Shown in pieces: positions 33,251 through 39,219 of a stretch of DNA of 64,000 bases. The DNA is taken from the NCBI GenBank assembly GCA_036557785.1, contig DATBGZ010000038.1:1-64000 (forward strand), read 5' to 3'. The translations under genes and the position numbers were made by a program. The stretch is from DATBGZ01 sp036557785. Lineage in GTDB: Bacteria > Actinomycetota > Actinomycetes > Mycobacteriales > Micromonosporaceae. Positions within the stretch are counted from its first letter, which is position 1. Each line of letters starts with the position of its first letter. The notes beneath the pieces are model-generated. The model was not told the origin of the DNA, searched no databases, and saw only the letters and a program-made list of their open reading frames with translations.

Positions 33251-33569
33251 CGTGGCCGGGGTAGACGCGTCCAAGGAGTTGGGAACCAAGCAAGGGTCCG
33301 TCAGGTTGACCGGGCGGCAAGGGCTGGGCGGAAATATATTGCCGGCGGCTGGCGCTGTCATCTACCGTGCAATGCATGCAGCAGTTGTGGTCGTCCAGCA
33401 AGCCGAACCGGCTCGACAGGTCCGGCGAGGCGATCCTGCCCGTCTTCGGGCACGCCTACTGCCAGTGGAAGACGACGATGGGCGACGGCTAGCGGAGCAC
33501 AGCAACCGCACACCGCGAGCCGCCCACCCAGGCCAGGGATCGGGCGGCTTTCTCGTACCAGAACGAGAT

Positions 33570-33642
33570 ATGGGCGAGGTGCACCGGGATGCACGCCGGT
33601 CTCCAAAACCGGAGGTAGCGGGTTCGAGTCCTGCCGCCCGTG
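33570..33642 (+). tRNA. tRNA-Trp (CCA)
   Basis: Acceptor ATGGGCG pairs fully with CGCCCGT; D-stem GTGC/GCAC; anticodon arm CCGGT-CTCCAAA-ACCGG gives CCA; T-arm GCGGG-TTCGAGT-CCTGC; discriminator G. First gene of the array. No encoded CCA end. Confidence 0.9.
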
Positions 33643-33647
33643 CGCAG

Positions 33648-33665
33648 CCCCGGCCAAGGCCGGGG
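33648..33665. repeat. Perfect hairpin CCCCGGCC-AA-GGCCGGGG
   Basis: Eight base pairs with an AA loop, 6 nt after tRNA-Trp. A second GC-rich hairpin (GCCCCGG...CCGGGGC, 33703-33724) lies just before tRNA-Pro. They may separate or help process the first two tRNAs; terminator function is unlikely because the array continues. Confidence 0.5.
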
Positions 33666-33683
33666 ACATGAACCTTGTCAACT

Positions 33684-33698
33684 CCACAGTGGACAGCA
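33684..33698. repeat. Left copy of a 15-bp inverted repeat at the tRNA array ends
   Basis: CCACAGTGGACAGCA here is the exact reverse complement of TGCTGTCCACTGTGG at 35862-35876. One copy lies between the first and second tRNA and the other between the last two tRNAs. Confidence 0.7.
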
Positions 33699-33728
33699 TG
33701 AGGCCCCGGCCGGCACGCCGGGGCTGCT

Positions 33729-33801
33729 CGGGAACGACCGGCACGGTGACCGGGCCTCGTTTGGGGCGAGGAAGCGTGGAGTTCGACTCTCCAGTTCCCG
33801 A
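33729..33801 (+). tRNA. tRNA-Pro (TGG)
   Basis: Acceptor CGGGAAC/GTTCCCG and D-stem CCGG/CCGG are perfect; anticodon arm CCTCG-TTTGGGG-CGAGG reads TGG; T-arm TGGAG-TTCGACT-CTCCA; discriminator A. Confidence 0.9.
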
Positions 33802-33825
33802 CGCTTGGGTCGTAACGCGGCTCGG

Positions 33826-33859
33826 CGGGCCGGACCGGGTCCGACTCCCCGCGGCCCGC
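33826..33859 (+). other. tRNA-like acceptor/T-arm minihelix
   Basis: CGGGCCG (33826-33832) pairs perfectly with CGGCCCG (33852-33858). Between them lie only GA and a T-arm-like hairpin CCGGG-TCCGACT-CCCCG with one mismatch. D and anticodon arms are missing. It is either the remnant of an internally deleted tRNA or a structured spacer. Confidence 0.4.
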
Positions 33860-33862
33860 CAC

Positions 33863-33935
33863 GCCCGTCAAGCTCAGAAGGTAGAGCGCCGGCGTGAAGT
33901 CCCGGAGGTTGCCCGTTCGATCCGGGCGGCGGTAC
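33863..33935 (+). tRNA. Possible tRNA-Phe (GAA), imperfect
   Basis: D-arm GCTC-AGAAGGTA-GAGC and T-arm GCCCG-TTCGATC-CGGGC are good. The anticodon arm has four pairs (CCGG/CCGG) around a C-C mismatch, with loop GTGAAGT reading GAA. Acceptor GCCCGTC/GGCGGTA forms only five pairs. It may be a decaying gene. Confidence 0.5.
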
Positions 33936-33939
33936 CGAT

Positions 33940-34012
33940 GGGCCGTTGGAGGAATGGTGAACTCGCCGCGTTCTCGGCGCGGAGACTGCCGGTTCGATCC
34001 CGGCACGGCCTA
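33940..34012 (+). tRNA. tRNA-Glu (CTC)
   Basis: Acceptor GGGCCGT/ACGGCCT; three-pair D-stem GAG/CTC; anticodon arm CCGCG-TTCTCGG-CGCGG reads CTC; T-arm GCCGG-TTCGATC-CCGGC; discriminator A. Confidence 0.88.
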
Positions 34013-34099
34013 CGTTTGTGCCCTACGTGCCGAAGGTAGGCGACGAACCCGCCGGCATAGGTGAATGGTTCGGTTGGTCGCACAGGGGACAAGCATTGC
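34013..34099 (+). other. Gap in the tRNA array without a foldable tRNA
   Basis: 87 nt, room for one tRNA, but no complementary acceptor or T-stem was found. It contains GGTTCGGTT without a matching stem. Probably a decayed tRNA position. Confidence 0.35.
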
Positions 34100-34171
34100 G
34101 CGGCTGGGGTGTCCACGGTGACATGCCACTCTTCCAAAGTGGAGTAGCGGGTTCGACTCCCGTCAGCCGTT
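34100..34171 (+). tRNA. tRNA-Gly (TCC)
   Basis: Acceptor GCGGCTG/CAGCCGT; D-stem GTGT/ACAT; anticodon arm CCACT-CTTCCAA-AGTGG reads TCC; four-nt variable loop; T-arm GCGGG-TTCGACT-CCCGT; discriminator T. Confidence 0.88.
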
Positions 34172-34245
34172 CTCGTTCGGGGCTTCGCAAACCGGGAGGC
34201 AGCCGAGTCGTGGTCCCGGCTGCGAGGGTTCGAGTCCCAGTTCGC
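34172..34245 (+). pseudogene. Degenerate tRNA, possibly His-like
   Basis: Contains a T-arm-like GGG-TTCGAGT-CCC and an anticodon-like CCGAG-TCGTGGT-CCCGG (GTG, one mismatch, C at position 33), but no proper acceptor pairing or standard D-arm spacing. An intact tRNA-His lies at 35469. Confidence 0.35.
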
Positions 34246-34319
34246 GCCGCGGTGGCCCAATGGTAGAGGCAACCGGTTCAAGCCCGGTTCAGGTGGGGGT
34301 TCGACTCCCTCGCGCGGCA
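34246..34319 (+). tRNA. tRNA-Leu (CAA), short variable loop
   Basis: Acceptor GCCGCGG/GCGCGGC pairs at six of seven positions; D-arm of the GGCCC-AATGGTA-GAGGC type; anticodon arm ACCGG-TTCAAGC-CCGGT reads CAA; variable loop only about 7 nt; T-arm GGGGG-TTCGACT-CCCTC. Bacterial Leu tRNAs normally have a long variable arm, so charging identity is uncertain. Confidence 0.75.
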
Positions 34320-34348
34320 CAGATGTCCTCTTGCCCCCGGCTTTCATT

Positions 34349-34421
34349 GCCAGCGAAGCACTGAGGGTAGTGCGTCCCCTTCGTACGGGGAAGGCAGCGC
34401 GTTCGATCCGCGTCGCTGGCT
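34349..34421 (+). tRNA. tRNA-Thr (CGT)
   Basis: All stems perfect: acceptor GCCAGCG/CGCTGGC, D-stem GCAC/GTGC, anticodon arm TCCCC-TTCGTAC-GGGGA (CGT), T-arm GCGCG-TTCGATC-CGCGT; discriminator T. Confidence 0.93.
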
Positions 34422-34426
34422 CTCCT

Positions 34427-34495
34427 GGGTTGCGTGCTGGTGCACAGTCTCGCCTTGCAAGCCTGATGCGAAGGGTTCGATCCCCTTGCGATCCA
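34427..34495 (+). tRNA. tRNA-Ala (TGC), degenerate anticodon stem
   Basis: Acceptor GGGTTGC/GCGATCC is fully paired and contains the G3-T70 wobble that defines alanine tRNA, with discriminator A followed by an encoded CCA (34496-34498). T-arm AAGGG-TTCGATC-CCCTT is perfect. The anticodon loop CTTGCAA reads TGC, but its stem has two mismatches and the D-arm is short, so function is doubtful. A GCA (Cys) reading needs a worse stem. Confidence 0.6.
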
Positions 34496-34499
34496 CCAT

Positions 34500-34573
34500 G
34501 CCCGGTTAGGCCACGTTGGCGAGCCGCTTGTCTTAGGAACAGGTGTCGGCGGGTTCGACTCCCGCACCGGGTA
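34500..34573 (+). tRNA. tRNA-Leu (TAG), short variable loop
   Basis: Acceptor GCCCGGT/ACCGGGT; D-stem GGC/GCC; anticodon arm CTTGT-CTTAGGA-ACAGG reads TAG (codon CTA); variable loop TGTCG of 5 nt instead of a long arm; T-arm GCGGG-TTCGACT-CCCGC; discriminator A. Confidence 0.85.
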
Positions 34574-34578
34574 CGCAT

Positions 34579-34653
34579 GCGCTGTCGGTCCAGTGTGGAG
34601 TGGACGCTGCCCTGTCAAGGAAGAGATCACGGGTTCGAGTCCCGTACGGCGCG
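34579..34653 (+). tRNA. tRNA-Asp (GTC)
   Basis: Acceptor GCGCTGT/ACGGCGC; D-arm GTCC...GGAC; anticodon arm CTGCC-CTGTCAA-GGAAG (one mismatch) reads GTC; T-arm ACGGG-TTCGAGT-CCCGT; discriminator G, as expected for Asp. Confidence 0.87.
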
Positions 34654-34657
34654 CTTG

Positions 34658-34743
34658 GGAAGGTTGGCCGAGGTGGTAAGGCTACGGCTTGCTGAGCCGT
34701 CGACAGGGTGACACCTGCGGGGGTTCGACTCCCTCACCTTCCG
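34658..34743 (+). tRNA. tRNA-Ser (GCT)
   Basis: Class II tRNA of 86 nt: acceptor GGAAGGT/ACCTTCC, anticodon arm ACGGC-TTGCTGA-GCCGT (GCT), long variable arm CGACAGGGTGACACCTGC, T-arm GGGGG-TTCGACT-CCCTC, discriminator G. Confidence 0.93.
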
Positions 34744-34749
34744 CTCCTT

Positions 34750-34823
34750 CCCGTCGTGGCCCGCGCGGTAAGGGCGCCGCTCTGATAAGGCGGAGGTAGG
34801 TGGTTCGACTCCACTCGGCGGGA
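34750..34823 (+). tRNA. tRNA-Ile (GAT)
   Basis: Acceptor CCCGTCG/CGGCGGG; D-stem GCCC/GGGC; anticodon arm CCGCT-CTGATAA-GGCGG reads GAT; T-arm GGTGG-TTCGACT-CCACT; discriminator A. Confidence 0.9.
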
Positions 34824-34827
34824 CATT

Positions 34828-34900
34828 GCCCCCGTAGCTCAACGGAGAGAGCACTTGGTTACGAACCAAGAGGCTGCGCGTTCGAGTCGCGCCGGGGGTG
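34828..34900 (+). tRNA. tRNA-Arg (ACG)
   Basis: Acceptor GCCCCCG/CGGGGGT; D-stem GCTC/GAGC; anticodon arm CTTGG-TTACGAA-CCAAG reads ACG (A34 normally edited to inosine); T-arm GCGCG-TTCGAGT-CGCGC; discriminator G. Confidence 0.93.
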
Positions 34901-34961
34901 CGTGAGGGCGTGATGTGGCGCGACGGCAGGGCGCGGGGCTCGACTCCCTCCGTGTCCGCAA
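34901..34961 (+). pseudogene. tRNA remnant (D- and T-arm-like parts only)
   Basis: A D-arm-like stretch (TGTGGCGCGACGGCAGGGCGC) runs almost directly into a T-arm-like GGGG-CTCGACT-CCC. No anticodon arm and no acceptor pairing; it looks like a tRNA that lost its middle. Confidence 0.35.
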
Positions 34962-35033
34962 GCCTCCGTAGCTCAGAGGAAGAGCAACCGCCTCTTAAGC
35001 GGTGGGTCGGGATGTCGCAATTCCCCGGGGGCA
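34962..35033 (+). tRNA. tRNA-Lys (CTT) with aberrant T-loop
   Basis: Acceptor GCCTCCG/CGGGGGC, D-stem GCTC/GAGC and anticodon arm ACCGC-CTCTTAA-GCGGT (CTT) are sound. The T-arm GGGAT-GTCGCAA-TTCCC lacks the TTC start of a normal T-loop and its last pair. Discriminator A. Confidence 0.75.
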
Positions 35034-35085
35034 CTTCGCGTCATGTGCGCCGGATGCGCTCCGGTGGCGAGAGAAGACGCAGTAC

Positions 35086-35156
35086 GTCCTGGTAGCTCAG
35101 CGAGGAGCGCCGCGTCGACAGCGCGTAGGCCGTTGGTTCGACCCCAGCCCAGGGCT
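35086..35156 (+). tRNA. tRNA-Val (GAC)
   Basis: Acceptor GTCCTGG/CCAGGGC; D-stem GCTC/GAGC with a 6-nt loop; anticodon arm CCGCG-TCGACAG-CGCGT (four pairs) reads GAC but has C at position 33; T-arm GTTGG-TTCGACC-CCAGC. 52 nt without a tRNA precede it. Confidence 0.75.
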
Positions 35157-35157
35157 T

Positions 35158-35229
35158 GGCGCGTTCGGCTATGGGTTAGGCCGCTGCGCTTTCACCGCAG
35201 GGGAATGGGTTCGAGTCCCGTACGCGCTA
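35158..35229 (+). tRNA. tRNA-Glu (TTC)
   Basis: Acceptor GGCGCGT/ACGCGCT; D-stem GGC/GCC; anticodon arm CTGCG-CTTTCAC-CGCAG reads TTC; T-arm ATGGG-TTCGAGT-CCCGT; discriminator A. Starts 1 nt after tRNA-Val. Confidence 0.9.
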
Positions 35230-35234
35230 CTCGT

Positions 35235-35307
35235 TCGCTCGTAGCTCAACTGGTGGAGCAGGCCGCTGTTAACGGCAAGGCTGGAGGTTCGAGTCCTCCC
35301 GGGCGAG
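35235..35307 (+). tRNA. tRNA-Asn (GTT)
   Basis: Acceptor TCGCTCG/CGGGCGA; D-stem GCTC/GAGC; anticodon loop CTGTTAA reads GTT with a four-pair stem (GCCG/CGGC); T-arm GGAGG-TTCGAGT-CCTCC; discriminator G followed by encoded CCA (35308-35310). Confidence 0.9.
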
Positions 35308-35311
35308 CCAT

Positions 35312-35386
35312 GCGCCGGAGCCCATCTGGTGGGTGGGGTGTGGCTTATATCCACAACGTGGTCAGGTTCGATTCCTACCCGGCGCA
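35312..35386 (+). tRNA. tRNA-Ile (TAT)
   Basis: Acceptor GCGCCGG/CCGGCGC; D-stem CCCA/TGGG; anticodon arm TGTGG-CTTATAT-CCACA reads TAT (codon ATA); T-stem GT-AGG/CCTAC with one bulged C; discriminator A. Most bacteria read ATA with a lysidine-modified CAT anticodon instead. Confidence 0.8.
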
Positions 35387-35393
35387 CGTTCAT

Positions 35394-35466
35394 GCCCGCG
35401 TAGCTCAACTGGGAGAGCGCCGCTCCTACAAAGCGGAGGCCCGTGGTTCGACTCCACGCGCGGGTA
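35394..35466 (+). tRNA. tRNA-Val (TAC)
   Basis: Acceptor GCCCGCG/CGCGGGT; D-stem GCTC/GAGC; anticodon arm CCGCT-CCTACAA-AGCGG reads TAC, with C rather than T at position 33; T-arm CGTGG-TTCGACT-CCACG; discriminator A. Confidence 0.9.
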
Positions 35467-35468
35467 CG

Positions 35469-35541
35469 GTGACGGTAGCGCAGTGGTCGTCGCGCCGGGC
35501 TGTGGCCCCGGAGCAGGCCGGTTCGATTCCGGTCCGTCACA
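35469..35541 (+). tRNA. tRNA-His (GTG)
   Basis: Acceptor GTGACGG/CCGTCAC; anticodon arm CCGGG-CTGTGGC-CCCGG reads GTG; T-arm GCCGG-TTCGATT-CCGGT. A G lies at position -1, as needed by His tRNA; the discriminator is A where C is usual. Confidence 0.87.
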
Positions 35542-35546
35542 CTCAT

Positions 35547-35630
35547 CTGTGCGCGCCGACGATGGCGGGTCGGGGCCGGCTGTAACCCGGTTGCGCTTGC
35601 GCTCAGGGGGTTCGAATCCCTTCGCACAGA
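35547..35630 (+). tRNA. tRNA-Tyr (GTA)
   Basis: Class II tRNA of 84 nt: acceptor CTGTGCG/CGCACAG, anticodon arm GCCGG-CTGTAAC-CCGGT (GTA), long variable arm TGCGCTTGCGCTC, T-loop TTCGAAT, discriminator A. Confidence 0.9.
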
Positions 35631-35706
35631 CCACGAGTGTTGGCGTTGAAGGGTGGAATGTACTCCACGGCGCATTCCGCATCGGGTAGGCACTAGCGGT
35701 TGTCGT

Positions 35707-35779
35707 GCCCTTGTAGCTCAGCGGATGGAGCGCCGGGTTCCGAACCCGGAGGTCGCGGGTTCGAGTCCCGCCGGGGGTG
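35707..35779 (+). tRNA. tRNA-Arg (CCG)
   Basis: Acceptor GCCCTTG/CGGGGGT (with wobble pairs); D-stem GCTC/GAGC; anticodon arm CCGGG-TTCCGAA-CCCGG reads CCG; T-arm GCGGG-TTCGAGT-CCCGC; discriminator G. The 76 nt before it hold no tRNA, only a GGAATG...CATTCC hairpin. Confidence 0.92.
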
Positions 35780-35784
35780 CTCAT

Positions 35785-35855
35785 GGTCCTGTGGCCGAGT
35801 GGTTAGGTGGCGGTCTGCAACACCGTTGACGCCGGTTCGAGTCCGGCCAGGGCCT
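35785..35855 (+). tRNA. tRNA-Cys (GCA)
   Basis: Acceptor GGTCCTG/CAGGGCC; D-arm GCC...GGT; anticodon arm GCGGT-CTGCAAC-ACCGT reads GCA; T-arm GCCGG-TTCGAGT-CCGGC; discriminator T, the Cys identity base. Confidence 0.9.
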
Positions 35856-35861
35856 CGCCCG

Positions 35862-35876
35862 TGCTGTCCACTGTGG
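35862..35876. repeat. Right copy of a 15-bp inverted repeat at the tRNA array ends
   Basis: TGCTGTCCACTGTGG, exact reverse complement of 33684-33698, lying 5 nt before the last tRNA. Confidence 0.7.
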
Positions 35877-35880
35877 TCAC

Positions 35881-35951
35881 CGCGGGTGAGCGTTGGGTCT
35901 CAACTGCCCCTCATAAGGGCGGCCGGCTCGGTTCGACACCGAGACCCGCGA
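35881..35951 (+). tRNA. tRNA-Met (CAT)
   Basis: Acceptor CGCGGGT/ACCCGCG; anticodon arm TGCCC-CTCATAA-GGGCG reads CAT; T-arm CTCGG-TTCGACA-CCGAG; discriminator A. The D-arm is short (GTTG/CAAC). It lacks the three G-C pairs of an initiator anticodon stem, so elongator Met (or lysidine-Ile) is likely. Last gene of the array. Confidence 0.82.
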
Positions 35952-36299
35952 CCGCCCCTGGCCGAAACGTCGAACGGGGTGCGTCGCCGCTGGGCCTGGT
36001 CGGCCAGGCCCTGGGTTCGGGCGGCGGGCAAGCGGTCGGAATGGGAGCAGAACCGGCCTGGGCACACGACTATGCAGACGGCGGTGAACGGTGGTGTTCC
36101 AGCGACGTATGGTCGTGGATCTTGGGCGGTCAGCTCAGGAACGAACCCCCGATGGAGCCGTTTCGGCCGTATGGGGTCGTGGCTCATGGTGTTCTGAGAT
36201 GGCTGAGCAGTTCCACCCCAGCCAGATGAGGTGGGCAGCGAGGCGGTGCCGTTGATGCAGCTGGTTCTGCCTGGGTTGAACTCGCACCGAGGGGGCGAT
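35952..36299. other. Intergenic stretch between tRNA array and dehydratase gene
   Basis: About 350 bp. Apart from the hairpin at 35992-36011 I see no gene. The GAGGGGGCGAT ribosome-binding site of the dehydratase is at the right end. Confidence 0.45.
35992..36011 (+). terminator. Hairpin closing the tRNA array
   Basis: GGGCCTGG-TCGG-CCAGGCCC, a perfect 8-bp stem with a 4-nt loop, 40 nt after the last tRNA. No T-run, but position and strength fit a terminator for the array transcript. Confidence 0.6.
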
Positions 36300-38075
36300 G
36301 TGACCACTGTGGAGGATCCGCGACCACTGCGTAGCCAGCAGTGGTGGGACAACCCGGCCAACCCCGAGATGACCGCGCTCTACCTCGAGCGGTACCTCAA
36401 CTTCGGTCTGACCCGCGGCGAGTTGCAGTCGGGGCGGCCGATCATCGGGATCGCCCAGACCGGCAGCGACCTGGTGCCGTGCAACCGCCATCACCTCCAG
36501 CTCGCCGACCGCATCCGGGCCGGGGTGCGCGACGCTGGCGGCATTCCGCTGGAGTTCCCCGTGCACCCGCTGCAGGAGACGGGCAAACGGCCGACCGCGG
36601 CGCTCGACCGCAACCTCGCCTACCTCGGCCTCGTCGAGGTCCTCTACGGCTACCCGCTCGACGGGGTCGTGCTCACCACTGGCTGCGACAAGACAACACC
36701 GGCTTGCCTCATGGCAGCGGCAACCGTGAATCTGCCATCGATCGTGCTCTCCGGTGGCCCGATGCTCAACGGGTACGTCGACGGCCGGCGCGTCGGCTCC
36801 GGGCTCGTCATCTGGCAGTCGAGGCGGCTGCTCGCCGCTGGGAAGATCGACTATGCCGAGTTCATGGAGCGGGTGTCCCGGTCGGCCCCGAGCGCGGGGC
36901 ACTGCAACACCATGGGCACGGCCCTGTCGATGAACAGCATTGCCGAGGCCATGGGCATGTCCCTGCCCGGCTGCGCGGCGATCCCGGCCCCGTACCGGGA
37001 ACGGGCACAGATCGCCTACGACACCGGCTACCGCGTGGTCGGCCTGGTCCGGGAGAACCTTACCCCGAAAACGATCATGACACGGGAGGCGTTCGAGAAC
37101 GCGATCGTCGTGGCGTCGGCCATCGCCTGTTCGACCAACTGCCCCATCCATGTCAACGCCATGGCGCGCCACGTCGGCGTCGAGTTGACCAACAGCGACT
37201 GGGAGCGGGTCGGCGGCAGCGTGCCGGTCCTGGTCAACTGCGCTCCGGCCGGAGATTATCTGGGCGAGGACTTCTACCACGCCGGTGGCATCCCGGCCGT
37301 CATGCACTCGCTGCTGGCCGCCGACCGACTACATGGCGACGCGATGACCGTGACCGGCCACACGATCGGCCACAACGTGGCCCAGGCGGCCAGCGCGAAC
37401 CCCGAGGTCATCGCCGGCCACGACAAGCCGTTCGGTCCCCGGGGCGGGCTGCTCGTGTTGCACGGCAACCTGTTCTCCTCCGGGATGATGAAGATGTCGG
37501 TCGTCACCGAGGGCCTGCGCTCCCGCTACCTCACCAGCCCGGCACTGATCTGGCGCGCGATCGTCTTCGACAGCGCCGAGGATTACCACCACCGCATCGA
37601 CGACCCCGCGCTCGAGATAGACGAGAACTGCATCCTCGTGGTGCGCAACAGCGGCAACATCGCCTACCCAGGATCCGCCGAGGTGGTCAACATGCAGCCG
37701 CCCACGGCGTTGATCATGCGCGGCATCGACGCCATCCCGACCATGGGCGACGGCCGGCAGAGCGGCACCGCGGACGCACCGTCCATTTTGAACATCAGTC
37801 CCGAGGCCGCGGCCGGCGGCAACATCGCGATCCTGCGCACGGGCGACCGGATCACCCTCGACATCCCCAACCACCGCCTCGACGTCGAGCTCACTGACGA
37901 GGAGATCGCCGAACGTTGGCGCCACCACACGTCGCCAGCGCTGACCAACCAGACCCCGTGGCAGGAGCTCTTCCGCACCTACACGGGCCAGATGGATACG
38001 GGCAGCTGCCTCGACTTCGCCACGGCCTACCAGGACATCATCGCCACGAAGGGACTTCCGCGTGACTCCCACTAA
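36300..38075 (+). CDS. IlvD/Edd family dehydratase (sugar-acid dehydratase type)
   Basis: 591 residues from GTG 36300 (GAGGGGGCGAT upstream; the frame extends to 36231). Cys residues for the Fe-S cluster lie in LTTGCDKTTPACLMA and APSAGHCNTMGTA, with later PEGG-like GPRGGLLVLHGNLF and a C-terminal EIAERW. The opening (RSQQWWDNPANPEMTALYLERYLNFGLT) is typical of L-arabonate/xylonate-type dehydratases rather than valine-pathway IlvD. It should dehydrate an aldonic or other 2,3-dihydroxy acid to a 2-oxo acid. Overlaps the next gene by 14 nt if that starts at 38062. Confidence 0.85.
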   Translation: MTTVEDPRPLRSQQWWDNPANPEMTALYLERYLNFGLTRGELQSGRPIIGIAQTGSDLVPCNRHHLQLADRIRAGVRDAGGIPLEFPVHPLQETGKRPTAALDRNLAYLGLVEVLYGYPLDGVVLTTGCDKTTPACLMAAATVNLPSIVLSGGPMLNGYVDGRRVGSGLVIWQSRRLLAAGKIDYAEFMERVSRSAPSAGHCNTMGTALSMNSIAEAMGMSLPGCAAIPAPYRERAQIAYDTGYRVVGLVRENLTPKTIMTREAFENAIVVASAIACSTNCPIHVNAMARHVGVELTNSDWERVGGSVPVLVNCAPAGDYLGEDFYHAGGIPAVMHSLLAADRLHGDAMTVTGHTIGHNVAQAASANPEVIAGHDKPFGPRGGLLVLHGNLFSSGMMKMSVVTEGLRSRYLTSPALIWRAIVFDSAEDYHHRIDDPALEIDENCILVVRNSGNIAYPGSAEVVNMQPPTALIMRGIDAIPTMGDGRQSGTADAPSILNISPEAAAGGNIAILRTGDRITLDIPNHRLDVELTDEEIAERWRHHTSPALTNQTPWQELFRTYTGQMDTGSCLDFATAYQDIIATKGLPRDSH

Positions 38076-39090
38076 CCGCGCAACGATCACTGACCGAACA
38101 ACGATCAGTGACCGAACAACGATCATGATTGCCGACTCGGACTTCGGTGATGTGGAGATCGAGCGCGCGATCATCGAGGCGGCTGGGTTCAACCTCGAGG
38201 CGTACCAGTGCAAGTCGGAGGAGGATGTGATCGCCCACGGCGGCGACGCGGCCGGGATTCTCACGCAGTACGCCCACATCGGCGCCGCCGCGATGGAGAG
38301 CCTGCCACGGCTGCGGGTCATCGCCCGCTACGGCACCGGCGTCGACATCGTCGACGTCGACCAGGCCACGAGACACGGCATCCAGGTCACCAATGCCCCC
38401 AGCGAATGGTGCGCGGACGAGGTCGCGGATCACGCGATCGCGCTCTGGCTCGCCGCCGCCCGGAAGATCAACGAGTACGACACCGCCACCCGCCGCGGCG
38501 AGTGGCAGTGGCAGACCGGCGCGCCCATATTTCGGCTGCGTGGCAAGGTTTTCGGCCTGCTCGGGTATGGCGCGATCGCCCAGCTCATCGCCGCCCGGGC
38601 GAAGGCCTTCGCGGTGCAGGTCTGGGCGTACGACCCGTTTGTCGACGCGGAGTCGATGCGGGCCGACAAGGTACGCCCGGTCACGCTGGACGAGCTCATC
38701 AGCGGATGCGACTACCTCACCATCCAAGCTCCGCTCACGCCGGACACCCGACATCTGTTCAACGACACCACCCTGAGCCGGATGAAGCCCACAGCGATCC
38801 TCATCAACACCGCCCGTGGACCCATCATCTCCGACGCTGCCCTCGACCGGGCGCTTCGCGCGGGTACCATCGCCGCGGCCGCCCTCGACGACCTCGAGGA
38901 AGAGCCCGCCAAACGCGCCGACTGGGAACCCAGCAACAGCTTGTTGCACCAACCCAACGTCATCGTGACGCCGCACGCGGCCTACTACTCCGAGGACTCC
39001 ATCCACACGGTCCGGACCATCGCCGCCGAAGAAGCCGTACGGGTGCTCACCGGCCAACCAGCCCAGTCGCCGGTCAACCATCTCTCCTAG
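38062..39090 (+). CDS. D-isomer-specific 2-hydroxyacid dehydrogenase
   Basis: 342 residues from GTG 38062, or 321 from ATG 38125 (MIADSDFGDVEIERAI), the first family-like residues. Rossmann motif GLLGYGAIAQLIAARAKAF; substrate Arg in LINTARGPIISD; Glu region DDLEEEPAKR; catalytic His in VTPHAAYYSEDS. Related to phosphoglycerate dehydrogenase and hydroxypyruvate reductases. The lead between the two starts is an 18-bp tandem repeat encoding TITDRT/TISDRT, so the true start matters. Coupled with the dehydratase, it may reduce a 2-oxo acid. Confidence 0.85.
   Translation: MTPTNRATITDRTTISDRTTIMIADSDFGDVEIERAIIEAAGFNLEAYQCKSEEDVIAHGGDAAGILTQYAHIGAAAMESLPRLRVIARYGTGVDIVDVDQATRHGIQVTNAPSEWCADEVADHAIALWLAAARKINEYDTATRRGEWQWQTGAPIFRLRGKVFGLLGYGAIAQLIAARAKAFAVQVWAYDPFVDAESMRADKVRPVTLDELISGCDYLTIQAPLTPDTRHLFNDTTLSRMKPTAILINTARGPIISDAALDRALRAGTIAAAALDDLEEEPAKRADWEPSNSLLHQPNVIVTPHAAYYSEDSIHTVRTIAAEEAVRVLTGQPAQSPVNHLS
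38083..38125 (+). repeat. 18-bp tandem repeat at the dehydrogenase start
   Basis: ACGATCACTGACCGAACA (38083-38100) is followed by a copy with one change (38101-38118) and a partial third unit that runs into the ATG at 38125. It lies between two possible start codons and so may lengthen the leader or the protein. Confidence 0.9.
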
Positions 39091-39219
39091 CTCAAGCCAG
39101 TCCCGGGCGTCTCATGCCTGCCCGTGGAACGGCGAACGTCCAGGAGCCACGACAAGAGTCCGTTCGACGCGGGCCGGGTGACCCTACTCGGCCTGCCTCC
39201 CGCCGCGCAGGCTCGACCT

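Noticed and set aside
33376..33492. 38-codon frame starting MQQLWSSSKPNRLDR
   Set aside because: Too short, no ribosome-binding site and no family I recognise; not enough support to call a gene.
33570..35951. Repeated GGTTCGA-like units at near-regular spacing, at first sight a CRISPR-like array
   Set aside because: The repeats are T-loops of tRNAs; spacers fold into tRNA arms and no cas gene is present.
33570..36300. Prophage or integrative element
   Set aside because: No integrase, capsid, terminase, replication or conjugation gene could be found near the tRNA array.
36341..37897. 518-codon plus frame inside the dehydratase
   Set aside because: Out-of-frame shadow of the IlvD/Edd gene, which has conserved Cys motifs.
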